39,840 nt of DNA from an alpha proteobacterium SCGC AAA280-P20 (GTDB lineage: Bacteria > Pseudomonadota > Alphaproteobacteria > Pelagibacterales > Pelagibacteraceae): contig AQUE01000004.1 in NCBI GenBank assembly GCA_000371845.1, positions 1 through 39,840 of the forward strand. Reading direction: 5' to 3'. A model generated the notes under the pieces. It had not been told where the DNA came from, did not search any database, and was given only the letters and a program-made list of their open reading frames with translations. Shown in pieces: positions 9,043-23,336 of this stretch. A program made the position numbers and the translations under genes. Each line of letters begins with the position of its first letter. Positions within the stretch are counted from its first letter, which is position 1.

Positions 9043-9867
9043 ATGTTTAAACTAAAAACAATATTCCATCTTTTATTAATTTTTTTGCTCGTTTTAAGTT
9101 GCTCATCATCGGACGATAAGCCTTTAGTTGCTCCTCCAAAAGAAAAAGTTAGTCTACCCAAGTTATGGGGGTATGCCATGGACGATTTTAACGAGGGCAA
9201 AGCTGAAGGAGCTATTGAAAAGTTTAAGATGGTAGAAAAAGATTATTCCTACACAGAATGGGCTCCAAAATCTTTGTTAATGATGGCATATGTTTATTAT
9301 GAAGCAAATCGTTGCGTTGATACACTTTCTGTACTTGAACGTTATGTAAAATTTTATCCAAATAATCCTGAAAGAGTTTATGTGGAGTACTTAAAAGGTG
9401 CTTGTTATTTTGAAGAAGTAAGTGAATTTTCCAAAGATCAAGAAAAAACTGTTAAAGCAATTAATCAATTTAAATCTTTAATAAATAGTTATCCAAATAC
9501 CGAGTATGCAGACGATGCTAAATATAAATTAGATTTGTTGAACGATTTAATGGCTGGAAAAGAAATGTATGTCGCAAGATATTATATGAATAAACAAAAA
9601 TGGGCAGCGGCCATCAATAGATTAAAAACAATTGTAGATAAATATCAAACCACAATTTATATCGAAGAAGCTTTATATCGACTTGTTGAGATTTATCACA
9701 AATTAGGACTGGAAGAAGACGCTAGTAAAGCCGCAGCAATTTTAGGTTATAATTTTAACTCTAGCGATTGGTATAAAAAAAGTTATTTATTAGTTTCAAC
9801 AAATCAGACAACTTTACCTAAAAAAGATAAATCTCTTTTAGACGGTTTTAAAAAAATACTTAATTAA
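9043..9867 (+). CDS. bamD: Outer membrane protein assembly factor BamD
   Basis: BamD is a lipoprotein of the BAM complex that folds beta-barrel proteins into the outer membrane. The 274 residues begin with a lipoprotein signal peptide ending in the lipobox LVLSC (lipidated Cys20). The rest is built from TPR-like helical repeats: AMDDFNEGKAEGAIEKF, then LERYVKFYPNNPERVYVEYL and QFKSLINSYPNTEYADDAKY, the typical BamD/YfiO pattern. The last 40 residues are less conserved. It stands between lpxC and ligA as in other Alphaproteobacteria, and ligA starts six bases after its stop. An autotransporter at 33818 would be one client of the BAM complex. Confidence 0.93.
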   Translation: MFKLKTIFHLLLIFLLVLSCSSSDDKPLVAPPKEKVSLPKLWGYAMDDFNEGKAEGAIEKFKMVEKDYSYTEWAPKSLLMMAYVYYEANRCVDTLSVLERYVKFYPNNPERVYVEYLKGACYFEEVSEFSKDQEKTVKAINQFKSLINSYPNTEYADDAKYKLDLLNDLMAGKEMYVARYYMNKQKWAAAINRLKTIVDKYQTTIYIEEALYRLVEIYHKLGLEEDASKAAAILGYNFNSSDWYKKSYLLVSTNQTTLPKKDKSLLDGFKKILN

Positions 9868-13621
<3,754 letters not shown>

Positions 13622-13629
<8 letters not shown>

Positions 13630-15862
13630 TACTTTTTTTTATAAATTTATCAATTATTTTTTTTTCACCATATTTTTTAAAAATAATAATAAGTTTATTA
13701 TCTTCTATATGAATTACTTTTCCATTGCCAAAATCATCATGAGTTACACTTTCGCCAACTTTAAAAATTGTATTATTATTACTGTAGCTAATTTTATTTA
13801 AATTATTTATATTTTTTTTTGCTTGTTTTAGTCTTTCCCAGCCAGGACTTCTCGATGGTTTGTCGTAGTCAATCTCCTGATTAAAATCAAAATCACTTTT
13901 TTGATACTCTGAAAAATGATTTTTCATGTTGATGTTGTCCTTAGGAAGTTCCTCAATAAAACGAGAAGGAAGTGTTGGCATCCAGTCTATATCCCTATCT
14001 CTCTTGCCTCCATAAATTCTTCTATTGTTTACAAAAGAGATAAATAATTTCTTCTTTGCTCTAGTAATCGCAACGTAAGCAAGTCTTCTTTCCTCCTCTA
14101 TTGCTTGATGTCCTTTTTCATCAATTGATTTTTGATGAGGAAATAATCCTTCTTCCCAGCCTGGCAAAAAAACTGCATCAAATTCAAGCCCTTTAGCGGC
14201 ATGCATAGTCATTAAATTTATTTTTTCGCCATTCCAATCCTCATCTATTGAGGTTTGTAATGAGATATTTTCAAGAAAATCTTGAAGGCTACTATAATTT
14301 TTCAATGATAATATTAATTCCTTTAAGTTCTCTAATTTACTGTCAGCCTCTGGCGTTTTCTCATTCATAAGCATTTGTGAATAGCCAGATTCATCTAGGA
14401 CTCTTTCCGTTAGTTCATAATGAGTTATTTCTTTTGATAATTTTCTCCATAACTGAATGTGGGTAATAATTTTTTTCAAACTTAGAATAGTTTTCCCAGT
14501 TGGATTTTCTTGTTCGCAATATATGAGTGACGCTTGTTCTAAATTAATATTTTTCTCCTTAGCAATTTTATGAATTTCTTTTAGAGTAGCGTCTCCAATC
14601 GCACGTTTTGGAGTATTGATAATTCTTTCAAAGGCAAGATCATCATTTTCTTGGTAAATAATTCTAATATAACAAATAGCATCTTTTATTTCAGCGCGAT
14701 CATAAAATTTTAATCCTCCAATAACTCTATAAGGTAAATTAATTTTTATAAATCGGTCTTCAAACTCTCTTGTTTGAAAAGCAGCTCGAACTAATATGGA
14801 TACTTGATTAAGAGAATGTTCTTTTGATAAATTTTTTTCAATTTCATCTGCGACGGCAATCGCTTCATCATATCCATTGTTGTAGCAATTTACTTCTATC
14901 AAATCACCTTTAGAATTTTCAGACCATAGTTTTTTACCAAGTCTATCTTCATTATTTGAAATTAAAGAAGAGGCAGTATCTAAAATATTTTGCGTTGATC
15001 TGTAGTTTTGCTCTAATTTAATAACTTTTGTATTTGCGTTTAGTTTGTCAAAATTTAAAATATTTTTAACTTCAGCACCACGCCAACTATAGATAGATTG
15101 GTCATCATCTCCTACACAGCATAAATTGTTATTTTTTTTCGATAATAAATTTAACCAAATATTTTGAATAAAGTTTGTATCCTGATATTCATCTACAAGA
15201 ATATATTTAAAATTATTATGATATAATTCTAGTATCTCAGGCATAGTTTTAAATATCGTTACACAATGCAAGATCAGATCACCAAAATCTACGCAGTTCA
15301 TAATCTTTAATCGCTGCTGATAAATTTTATATATTTTTAATGCACTATCTTTAATATAGTTTTCATTATTAACTTTAACTTCACTTGGAATGAGACCTTT
15401 ATTTTTCCAATCATCTATAAAAGCAGCAACTAACTTTGGTGGAATTTTTTTTATATCAATGTTTTCTGATTCAATTATATTTTTTATTAGTCGTAATTGA
15501 TCAAGAGTATCTAAAATTGTAAAATTAGATTTTAAACCAATAGCTTCAGCATGGCGTCTTAAAATTTTATTACTAATTGAGTGAAAAGTACCAAGCCAAG
15601 GCAAAGAAGAAGATTGAGCGCTGAGAAGTTTTAATATTCTTTCTCGCATTTCATTTGCGGCTTTATTAGTAAAAGTTACGCAAAGAATTTGATTGGCCCA
15701 ACATTTTTTTGTTTCAATGAGATGAACAACACGAGTTGTTAGAACTTTAGTTTTTCCAGAGCCTGCACCTGCTAAAATTAACAATGGCCCGTCAGTATGA
15801 ATAACAGCTTCTTTTTGTTGATTATTAAGGTTTAATAAGTAATTTTGGATAGTGGAATTCAT
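13622..15862 (-). CDS. uvrD: UvrD/PcrA-type superfamily 1 DNA helicase
   Basis: This is an ATP-dependent 3'-5' helicase used in excision and mismatch repair. In 746 residues it has the full motif series: Q motif LNNQQKEAV, Walker A AGAGSGKT (31-38), motif Ia VTFTNKAANEMRERI, motif II LVDEYQDTN, motif III GDDDQSIYSWRGA, motif IV EQNYRST, motif V MTMHAAKGLEFDAVFLPGWEEGLFPH (start given by MTMHAAKG), and motif VI VAITRAKKKLF. The C-terminal VGESVTHDDFGNGKV segment resembles the Tudor-like domain that binds RNA polymerase in PcrA/UvrD. It is divergent from the AsmA-like gene with only 45 bases between the starts. Confidence 0.94.
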
Positions 15863-15907
15863 AAAATCAAATAGATCAAGTAGTTAACATAATATATCAA
15901 AAATTAA

Positions 15908-17377
15908 ATGATTCTTAGGAAATTAAACTCTTTAAAGTCTTTTTATAATCATAAAATCTATAGCAGGGTGATGGTCGCTTTTGCGTTCATAGTTTTTATT
16001 ATTTTTTTATTGCCATTTTTTATTGATCTTGATCGATATAAACCTGAGATAGAAAGTCAGATTCAAGAGAAATTTTTTATTAAAATTAAAATTAACGAGA
16101 AAATTACTTATAAACCGTTTTTAAGACCACATATTGAGTTATTTTCAGTGGATATTTTCGAAACTAATAAAAAAGAAGATATCTATATTGGAAATATTTA
16201 TAAAATTAATCTTCGTATTAATATTTTTAATATAGTGCTTAGAAATTTTAATATTACCGATGTGGAGATAGTTGATGGAATTATTGAATTAGAAAATAAT
16301 TATTTTGATAATTTTTTTAAAAACACAGATTCTATTAAAAATCTTAAAGCAATCAAAGTTCATAATTTGGATTTAAAATATTCTACAAACAAAAATTCTA
16401 TTGAAATTAGTGATATTAATAGTGACATTTTTTTTGACAAAGGAAACCTAAGAAGATTTGATTTAACAGGAAATCTATTCAGCTTACCTTTTGTAAGTAA
16501 ATTTCAAGGGTCAAGAGATGGCGGTAAAAGTATTGGTCATTTATCAATTGAGTCTAATGATCTTAAATTTTATTTTGATGCTGATCTAACTAATATTAAC
16601 TTTTTGAAAAATGAGTTTTTAGGGAATGCAAAGATTAGATTTGCAAATACTTTAAGCACAATTGGATTAAATAATTTAACTCTGCAATTTAATTTTGACT
16701 TAAAAGATGAGAATGCAGATTTAAAAAATATTTTAGTTAATTCTTTTTTATATAAAGGAGAAGGTTCTGCCAAAATTGAATTTAAACCAAGACTTGCATT
16801 TGTTAGTGAGTTTAATTTTGTAGATACAAATTTTAAAAAATTATCCAACAACAGTCTTAAAGACTATTTAGTGAATAATAAGTTATTTAATATTCATGAA
16901 GATTTTTATGGCGTTTTTAAGTTAAATTTTAAAAACATGGTTACTAATCACAATCTTTTTTCTGATGCTAACGCTATTATTATTGTTGAAGGAGGAGATG
17001 TAAATATTAAAGAATTAAACTTAATTTCAAAATCAAATGATTTATTAAAAATAAATGGTCGTTTTATTACCCAGAATAGAGAAACAATATTTTTTTTTAA
17101 TTCACAAATTGACCTCGTAAATATTAAGAACTTTTATAAAAATACTAATGGTGCAAGAGAAAAGATAGCGCTATTACCAAATGCTAGTTTTTCTGGAAAA
17201 ATGAAAGGAGATTTGAATATGAGAAAGGGAAGAGTAGTAGTGAATGAAATTGTTGGAAATACTAATAAAAAATTTAATAAAAATAATCTTAATACTGCTC
17301 AAGAAGAATTTAATCTGCGCTTAAATAAAGATATTTTGAATGTTTTAGATCCAAGAATTTATAGTTTCTTGTTCTAA
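15908..17377 (+). CDS. AsmA-like protein (bitopic, envelope)
   Basis: The 489-residue protein has one membrane segment at about residues 20-38 ([17 protein letters not shown]) and then a long periplasmic part rich in short beta strands. The opening [17 protein letters not shown]...[18 protein letters not shown] resembles the AsmA N-terminal domain (DLn.yK..I...v...tGr...i.G.l). AsmA-like proteins form bridge-like grooves thought to move phospholipid between the membranes. It is shorter than E. coli AsmA. The C-terminal end overlaps fumC tail to tail by four bases. The family call is made from the N-terminus and architecture, so a more exact subfamily is not claimed. Confidence 0.75.
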   Translation: MILRKLNSLKSFYNHKIYSRVMVAFAFIVFIIFLLPFFIDLDRYKPEIESQIQEKFFIKIKINEKITYKPFLRPHIELFSVDIFETNKKEDIYIGNIYKINLRINIFNIVLRNFNITDVEIVDGIIELENNYFDNFFKNTDSIKNLKAIKVHNLDLKYSTNKNSIEISDINSDIFFDKGNLRRFDLTGNLFSLPFVSKFQGSRDGGKSIGHLSIESNDLKFYFDADLTNINFLKNEFLGNAKIRFANTLSTIGLNNLTLQFNFDLKDENADLKNILVNSFLYKGEGSAKIEFKPRLAFVSEFNFVDTNFKKLSNNSLKDYLVNNKLFNIHEDFYGVFKLNFKNMVTNHNLFSDANAIIIVEGGDVNIKELNLISKSNDLLKINGRFITQNRETIFFFNSQIDLVNIKNFYKNTNGAREKIALLPNASFSGKMKGDLNMRKGRVVVNEIVGNTNKKFNKNNLNTAQEEFNLRLNKDILNVLDPRIYSFLF

Positions 17378-18762
17378 TTTGGGTGCGTCATTTTTCTTGG
17401 GTTAATTAATCGATCATATTCTTTTTCATCAACTAACCCACTTTTTAAAGCCTCATCTTTTAAAGAAGTTCCATTCTTATGAGCCTTTTTTGCAATCATA
17501 GAAGCATTGTCGTACCCAATTTTTGGAGCAAGAGCAGTTACTAGCATCAATGAGCTATTTAATAATTGAGAAATTCTTTTTGTATCTGCTTTAAGACCTT
17601 TTAGACAATATTTAACAAAGCATTCAATAGAGTCAGATAATAATTCAATTGATTGAATCATGCTGTGACCAATAACTGGTTTAAATACATTTAATTCAAA
17701 ATGTCCGTTTGATGCAGCAATAGTTATCGTTGTGTGATTACCAATAACTCGTGTGCAAACCATTGTAACAGCCTCACACTGTGTTGGGTTTACTTTGCCA
17801 GGCATGATTGACGACCCAGGCTCATTTTCTGGAAGAATAAGTTCTGCATAACCAGCTCTAGGACCAGAGCCAAGAAATCTTATGTCGTTTGAAATTTTCA
17901 TCAAAGCAACAGCAAGAGTATTAAATGTGCCAGATAAATTTACTATTGGCTCGTGACTTGCAAGTGCTTCAAATTTATTTGGAGCAGTTCTAAATGGTAG
18001 TTTAGTAATTTTTTTAATCTCTAATGCAATTTTTTTATCAAAGCCTTTTTTAGTATTAATACCTGTACCAACAGCTGTTCCTCCTTGAGCAAGGAAATAC
18101 ATTTCTTTTAAAGCAATCTCTATACGTTTAATGCAATTTTTAATTTGCATGTGATAGCCAGAAAATTGTTGTCCTAAAGTTAGTGGAGTTGCATCTTGAA
18201 GATGCGTTCTTCCAATTTTTACGATATTTTTGAATTTAGTTACTTTTACGGCTAATTCTTTTTCTAATAATTTTAAAGAGGGAAGAAGTCTTTCTTTTAC
18301 ATCAATAGCAACAGCTATGTGAATAGCGCTTGGGTAAGTATCATTTGTAGATTGAGATTTATTAACATGATCATTTGGATGAACAGGCTTTTTTGATCCG
18401 ATTTTACCACCTAAAATTTCTATTGCTCGATTAGAAATAACTTCATTAACGTTCATATTAGTTTGAGTTCCAGAACCTGTTTGCCAAACTTTAAGCGGAA
18501 AATGGTTATTAAATTTTCCTTTAATTACCTCATCTGACGCTTTGATAATTGCTTGGGCAATTTTTTTATCTAAAGATTTGAATTTAAAATTAACAATAGC
18601 AGCGGCTTTTTTAATAATGGCTATAGCTCTTATTATCTCTAGCGGAACTAATATTTTTCCAATTTTAAAGTATTTTAATGAACGCTCAGTTTGAGCACCC
18701 CAATATTTATCTGCTGGAACTTTGATTTTACCAAAACTGTCAGATTCAATTCTTGATGCCAT
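17374..18762 (-). CDS. fumC: Fumarate hydratase, class II
   Basis: FumC is an iron-free TCA cycle enzyme that hydrates fumarate to malate. The 462 residues carry the superfamily signature [15 protein letters not shown], the substrate-binding [13 protein letters not shown] and [12 protein letters not shown] segments, and [15 protein letters not shown] with the catalytic histidine region. [10 protein letters not shown] is also present. These patterns separate it from aspartase only by degree, but the length and the [12 protein letters not shown] segment favour fumarase. It faces the SDR gene across a 60-base divergent gap and overlaps the AsmA-like gene end. Confidence 0.95.
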   Translation of the reverse strand: MASRIESDSFGKIKVPADKYWGAQTERSLKYFKIGKILVPLEIIRAIAIIKKAAAIVNFKFKSLDKKIAQAIIKASDEVIKGKFNNHFPLKVWQTGSGTQTNMNVNEVISNRAIEILGGKIGSKKPVHPNDHVNKSQSTNDTYPSAIHIAVAIDVKERLLPSLKLLEKELAVKVTKFKNIVKIGRTHLQDATPLTLGQQFSGYHMQIKNCIKRIEIALKEMYFLAQGGTAVGTGINTKKGFDKKIALEIKKITKLPFRTAPNKFEALASHEPIVNLSGTFNTLAVALMKISNDIRFLGSGPRAGYAELILPENEPGSSIMPGKVNPTQCEAVTMVCTRVIGNHTTITIAASNGHFELNVFKPVIGHSMIQSIELLSDSIECFVKYCLKGLKADTKRISQLLNSSLMLVTALAPKIGYDNASMIAKKAHKNGTSLKDEALKSGLVDEKEYDRLINPRKMTHPN

Positions 18763-18822
18763 ATCAGTATTATCTTATATCACTAATGATAATTTTTAAT
18801 AGTTGCTAATCAAGTAAAATTT

Positions 18823-19575
18823 ATGAATGTTGTAATTATAGGCGCTACTTTCGGCATAGGTTATGAACTTGGTAAAAAATACTTAGATCAGTGTGATAAT
18901 TTAATTTTATTAGGAAGAACTCAAGAAAAATTACAAAATTTAAAATTAGAATTTAATTCAAGAAGAACAAAAATATCAACATTTTCTTTAGACGTTACAG
19001 ATAAAGTAAATTGTCAGAGAATCGTTAATGAAATTATAAAAGAATTTAAAACTATTGATCTAGCTGTTTATTGCTCTGGTTATTATGAGCCTCATGATAC
19101 TTTCGATATTAAATTAGATTTATTTGAAAAAACTTTTGCTGTTAATTTTTTTGGGATGATTAACTGCTTTTCAATTTTACTGCCTCATTTTAAATTTCAA
19201 AAATTTGGTCATCTTGCAGCTATCAGTTCGCTTGCAGGATTAGGAGGGCTGCCTAACTCTTCATCTTATGGACCTTCTAAAGCTGCTATGATTAATTATT
19301 TTGAGTCTATTAAAATTGATTGTGATAAAAATAATATTTCTCTAAGCATTATTAATCCTGGCTTTGTTAAGTCTAGACTAACAGAAAAAAATACATTTGA
19401 TATGCCATTTATTATGGAAGCAAATAAAGCTGCTGAAATTATTTTTGAGGGATTGTTAAGTAAAAAATATGACATTACTTTTCCAATTCAGATGAAAATT
19501 ATTTTTAAAATATTACAAATTTTACCAAGACCTATTTATTTTTTTTTAGTCAGAATCTTAACTAAAAATATTTAA
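18823..19575 (+). CDS. Short-chain dehydrogenase/reductase, substrate unknown
   Basis: A classical SDR oxidoreductase of 250 residues. The nucleotide-binding glycine motif is GATFGIG (7-13), the DVTD at 57-60 contacts adenine, the usual NNAG is replaced by CSG (YCSGYY), and the catalytic set is Ser135/Ser136, Tyr149 and Lys153 in SSYGPSKAAM. A hydrophobic C-terminal segment (FKILQILPRPIYFFLVRIL) could be a membrane anchor, as in SDRs acting on lipid substrates. The next gene, a [2Fe-2S] protein, starts at the base after its stop codon, so the two are probably one transcript. No substrate can be named from sequence. Confidence 0.88.
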   Translation: MNVVIIGATFGIGYELGKKYLDQCDNLILLGRTQEKLQNLKLEFNSRRTKISTFSLDVTDKVNCQRIVNEIIKEFKTIDLAVYCSGYYEPHDTFDIKLDLFEKTFAVNFFGMINCFSILLPHFKFQKFGHLAAISSLAGLGGLPNSSSYGPSKAAMINYFESIKIDCDKNNISLSIINPGFVKSRLTEKNTFDMPFIMEANKAAEIIFEGLLSKKYDITFPIQMKIIFKILQILPRPIYFFLVRILTKNI

Positions 19576-19881
19576 ATGTTTTTTGAAAAACATGTTTTTT
19601 GTTGCATTAATAAAAGACCTGACTCTAATCCAAAAGGCTGTTGCAGTTCAAAAGACTCGGAAAAATTACAAATAGAATTAAAAACAAAGATCAAAGAATT
19701 AAAACTTAATAAAAAAATTAGAATTAATAAAACTGGTTGTTTGGATCGATGTGAGCTTGGACCGGTTATGGTTATCTACCCAGAAGGGGTTTGGTATTCT
19801 TTTAAAAACTCAAAAGATATTGATGAGATTTTAAATACTCATTTATTGAATGATAAGATTGTTGAAAGATTAAAAATATAA
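19576..19881 (+). CDS. Thioredoxin-like [2Fe-2S] ferredoxin (Shethna type)
   Basis: A 101-residue electron-transfer protein. Candidate cluster ligands are Cys9 or Cys10, Cys22 (NPKGCCSS), Cys55 and Cys59 (KTGCLDRCELGP), with the family's typical IYPEGVWY directly after. This is the pattern of the thioredoxin-fold [2Fe-2S] ferredoxins related to Azotobacter Shethna protein I. Its redox partner is unknown; the immediately preceding SDR gene is a candidate by position only. It is convergent with metZ, three bases apart. Confidence 0.88.
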   Translation: MFFEKHVFCCINKRPDSNPKGCCSSKDSEKLQIELKTKIKELKLNKKIRINKTGCLDRCELGPVMVIYPEGVWYSFKNSKDIDEILNTHLLNDKIVERLKI

Positions 19882-19884
19882 TTT

Positions 19885-21060
19885 TTATTTTAACGCTGTC
19901 GCGATATCTTTTTTTAGATCAGAAACCGTTTCTAAACCAATAGAAAGCCTTACTAAATTTTCAGTAATACCAAGGGATAATCTTTCATTTTCAGTCAAAA
20001 TACGATGAGTAGTTGTAGTTGGATGAGTTACAATAGATTTTGTGTCACCTAAATTATTAGAGATATCAAATATTTTTAATTTATTAATAAATTTAAATGC
20101 TTCTTTCTTTTTTCCTTTAATTTTAAAACTTAAAATTGTTCCACCAAGAGTTTGTTGTTTTTTAGCAAGCGAGTATTGAGAAAAATTTCTTAAAAATGGA
20201 TAAAATACTTTTTCAATTTTAGAATGCTTATCTAAAAATTGAGCAATTTCTAAAGTAGCATTTGACTGTGCCTCTACTCTAATTTTAATAGTTTCCAAAC
20301 CTTTTAGCAAAACCCAAGCATTAAAAGGACTAATGGCAGGACCTGTATGTCTTAAGAAAGGTTTTAAAATATTTTCTTTAAATTTTGTTGAAGATAATAT
20401 TGCCCCACCCAAAACTCTTCCTTGCCCATCAATATGTTTTGTACCAGAATAAACAATAATATCAGCACCTAACAAAACTGGTTTTTGTAAAACAGGACTT
20501 GCAAAAATATTATCTACAACAGTTTTAATTTTATGTTTTTTTGCAATATTACAAACAGCTTTAATATCAATTAATTCTAAGAGTGGATTTGAAGGCGTTT
20601 CAAAGAAAAAAATCTTTGTATTTTTCTTGATAGCCTTTTTCCATTCATTTATGTTTTTTCCATCTACAAATGTTACTTCAATCCCATATCTAGGCAGAAT
20701 ATTTTTTATAATTTCTTTGCAGGATCCAAACAAAGCAGAAGATGAAACTAAATGGTCTCCAGCTTTTAATTGACACATCAACGAAAAGAAAACAGCAGCC
20801 ATTCCGCTTGCTGTTGCAAAACAATTCTCAGAACCATCTAGCAGTGCTAATCTTTTTTCAAATGTTTCAACAGTAGGATTTGAGTATCGAGTGTACTGAA
20901 AGCCTTTCTTGCTACCTTTAAAAATAGCTTCAGCTTGTTCAGCGCTATCGTAAACAAATCCTGATGTTAGAAACAACGCTTCAGAAGTCTCATTAAACTG
21001 ACTTCTGTTTAATCCTCCTCGAATTAAATTAGTGTTAGTTCCGCGTTTTGTTTTTTTCAT
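19885..21060 (-). CDS. metZ: O-succinylhomoserine sulfhydrylase (Cys/Met metabolism PLP enzyme)
   Basis: A PLP enzyme that makes homocysteine from an activated homoserine and sulfide. The 391 residues contain YTRYSNPTVETFEKRLA (Tyr57 and Arg59 bind phosphate from the neighbouring subunit), ATASGMAAV, and the PLP lysine Lys208 in YSGTKHIDGQGRVLGG. The SGTKHIDGQGR form and the opening NLIRGGLNRSQFNETSEALFLTSG (start NLIRGG) are typical of MetZ rather than MetB or MetC, but O-acetylhomoserine use cannot be ruled out by eye. Its start overlaps the metE stop by four bases, so homocysteine is made beside the enzyme that methylates it. Confidence 0.9.
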   Translation of the reverse strand: MKKTKRGTNTNLIRGGLNRSQFNETSEALFLTSGFVYDSAEQAEAIFKGSKKGFQYTRYSNPTVETFEKRLALLDGSENCFATASGMAAVFFSLMCQLKAGDHLVSSSALFGSCKEIIKNILPRYGIEVTFVDGKNINEWKKAIKKNTKIFFFETPSNPLLELIDIKAVCNIAKKHKIKTVVDNIFASPVLQKPVLLGADIIVYSGTKHIDGQGRVLGGAILSSTKFKENILKPFLRHTGPAISPFNAWVLLKGLETIKIRVEAQSNATLEIAQFLDKHSKIEKVFYPFLRNFSQYSLAKKQQTLGGTILSFKIKGKKKEAFKFINKLKIFDISNNLGDTKSIVTHPTTTTHRILTENERLSLGITENLVRLSIGLETVSDLKKDIATALK

Positions 21061-23336
21061 TTTTCGATTCTTAATTCCTTCGCTGCTTGCACCATAGTTT
21101 CAAGTGCAGCTATTGTTTCAGGCCAGCCTCTAGTTTTAAGTCCGCAATCTGGGTTTACCCAAATTCTTTTCTTATCAATTAACTTAGATGCTTTTTGAAT
21201 CAGTTCTTTCATCTCATTTTTATTAGGAACCCTAGGAGAATGAATGTCATAAACACCAGGTCCTACTTCATTAGGATATTTAAATTTTTCAAATGTTTTT
21301 AATAATTCCATTCTAGATCTCGATGTTTCTATGGAGATAACATCAGCATCTAAAGCAGCAATAGCATCGATAATATCTTCAAATTCAGCGTAACACATAT
21401 GTGTGTGAATTTGAGTTTCATCTCTTGCAACAGCAGCAGAAATTTGGAAAGCTTTAACAGCCCAATCTAAATATTGTTTCCAATCATTTTTCTTCAGAGG
21501 CAAACCTTCTCTTAAAGCAGGTTCGTCAATTTGAATCATTTTAATGCCATTGTTCTCAAGATCTTCAACCTCATCTCTTATTGCAAAAGCAATTTGTAAT
21601 GCCGTATCTTTTCTTGGCTGATCATCTCTAACGAAAGACCATTGTAAAATTGTTATTGGACCAGTTAACATTCCCTTAACAATTTTCTTTGTTTGGTCTT
21701 GAGCAAATTTTGACCATTGTACTGTCATAGATTCTGGACGAGAAACATCTCCAAAGATAATTGGAGGTTTTACGCATCGTGAACCATAACTTTGTACCCA
21801 GCCACTAGATGTAAATGTAAATCCTTTAAGCTGTTCACCAAAGTATTCAACCATGTCATTTCTCTCAAACTCTCCATGAACAATAACATCGATATCTATT
21901 TGCTCTTGTTTTTTGATAGCGTCGATTGTTTTAGTTTTTAGAAAATCCTCATATTCTTTCAAGCTTAATTCATTTTTCTTAAATTTAGCTCTGGCATTTC
22001 TTACATCAGATGTTTGAGGAAAAGATCCAATAGTTGTTGTTGGATACAAAGGTAATTTAAATACCTTAGTTTGTATTTCGGATCTTTTAACAAAGTTAGA
22101 TTTTCTATTTAAAATCTGCGTTGTAATATTTTTAGCTCTTTGTTTAACTTTATCATCATGAATTAACTCAGATGTTGCTCTACTTGTGATATCTTTTTTA
22201 TTTTCATCTAAGTAATTTTTGATTTCATTATTACCTTTGTTTAATGAAATTTTAATATGATTAAGCTCAATTATTTTTTGTTTAGAAAAGGAAAGCCACT
22301 TTCTAATTTTTTCAGGAACTTTAGTCTCCAATCCTAAGTCATAAGGAGTATGCAATAACGGACAAGAAGAAGAGATCCATAAATTTTTAATATTTTTTGA
22401 ATACTCTGTCACTTGCTCAATTTTTTGATTAACGTCGGATTTCCAAATATTTCTTCCGTCAATAATTCCGATAGAAATTGTTTTATTAATATCTTTTAAA
22501 GAATTTATATTTGAGATTTTTCCACGTATAAGATCAAAATGAACACCATCCACATCACTATCTAAAATTTCTTTTTCAACTTCGGAATCTAGTTTTTCAA
22601 AATACGTTGTTAAGATAATTTTAGAGGAACCTGCAAATTTCTTTAATTGATTTAAAGTTTTTTTGATTAGTTTAGTAAAATCAGCACTTTGATTTTTAAC
22701 TAAAATAGGCTCATCAATTTGAATCCATTCAGCACCTCTTTTATTTAAACCGGACAAAATCTCAGCATAAACTGGAAGTAAATTATCTAATAAATCAATG
22801 CTTTTGAAAGATTCATCTGTAGTCTTTCCAAGACTTAAAAAAGTAAGTGGTCCTAGAATAATTGGCTTGGTATTAAAGCCTAATTTTTTTGCTTCATCAA
22901 ATTCATCAAATGGTTTGTTTGAACTTAATTTAAATTTTTGATTTTTAGAAAATTCTGGCACTAAGTAATGATAGTTAGTGTCAAACCATTTTGTCATTTC
23001 AAGCGCAGGAACATCCAAATCTTTTGTTTGAGATCCACGCGCCATTGCAAAATAAGTTTTAAAAGAAACTTTATCGTGTTTATGTTTGTATCTTTCAGGA
23101 ATCGAACCTACTAAGCAAATTGTATCTAGAACTTGATCATAAAAAGAAAAATCATTTGAACAAATATAATCAACTCCATTATCTTTTTGTGTTTGCCAGT
23201 TATTTTTTTTTAATTCACTAGCACATTTCAATAAATCACTCTCAGAAATTTCAGATTTCCAATATTTTTCTAAAGCCGTCTTCAATTCTCTTTTTGGACC
23301 TATTCTTGGGTAACCAATGCAGTTTATTTTTATCAT
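21057..23336 (-). CDS. metE: Cobalamin-independent methionine synthase
   Basis: MetE moves the methyl group of 5-methyltetrahydropteroyl-glutamate to homocysteine, giving methionine without vitamin B12. The 759 residues span both barrels: an N-terminal GYPRIGPKRELKTALEKYW and a C-terminal catalytic domain starting PLYPTTTIGSFPQTSDVR. Zinc and homocysteine ligands are visible in IHTHMCYAEF (His, Cys), VISIETSRS (Glu region) and WVNPDCGLKTRGW (second Cys). DEPALREGLPL is also present. It shares a base with metF upstream and overlaps metZ downstream, so the operon order is metF-metE-metZ under the SAM riboswitch at 24317-24366. A B12-free route fits a free-living, streamlined cell. Confidence 0.97.
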   Translation of the reverse strand: MIKINCIGYPRIGPKRELKTALEKYWKSEISESDLLKCASELKKNNWQTQKDNGVDYICSNDFSFYDQVLDTICLVGSIPERYKHKHDKVSFKTYFAMARGSQTKDLDVPALEMTKWFDTNYHYLVPEFSKNQKFKLSSNKPFDEFDEAKKLGFNTKPIILGPLTFLSLGKTTDESFKSIDLLDNLLPVYAEILSGLNKRGAEWIQIDEPILVKNQSADFTKLIKKTLNQLKKFAGSSKIILTTYFEKLDSEVEKEILDSDVDGVHFDLIRGKISNINSLKDINKTISIGIIDGRNIWKSDVNQKIEQVTEYSKNIKNLWISSSCPLLHTPYDLGLETKVPEKIRKWLSFSKQKIIELNHIKISLNKGNNEIKNYLDENKKDITSRATSELIHDDKVKQRAKNITTQILNRKSNFVKRSEIQTKVFKLPLYPTTTIGSFPQTSDVRNARAKFKKNELSLKEYEDFLKTKTIDAIKKQEQIDIDVIVHGEFERNDMVEYFGEQLKGFTFTSSGWVQSYGSRCVKPPIIFGDVSRPESMTVQWSKFAQDQTKKIVKGMLTGPITILQWSFVRDDQPRKDTALQIAFAIRDEVEDLENNGIKMIQIDEPALREGLPLKKNDWKQYLDWAVKAFQISAAVARDETQIHTHMCYAEFEDIIDAIAALDADVISIETSRSRMELLKTFEKFKYPNEVGPGVYDIHSPRVPNKNEMKELIQKASKLIDKKRIWVNPDCGLKTRGWPETIAALETMVQAAKELRIEK

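Noticed and set aside
18778..18791. TATCA-4-TGATA inverted repeat between fumC and the SDR gene
   Set aside because: Arms of only five A/T-rich bases are expected often by chance in this DNA; no supporting promoter geometry was seen.
19576..19881. Ferredoxin as the electron donor of a specific SDR pathway
   Set aside because: Adjacency is the only support, and SDR enzymes normally use NAD(P)H rather than ferredoxin.
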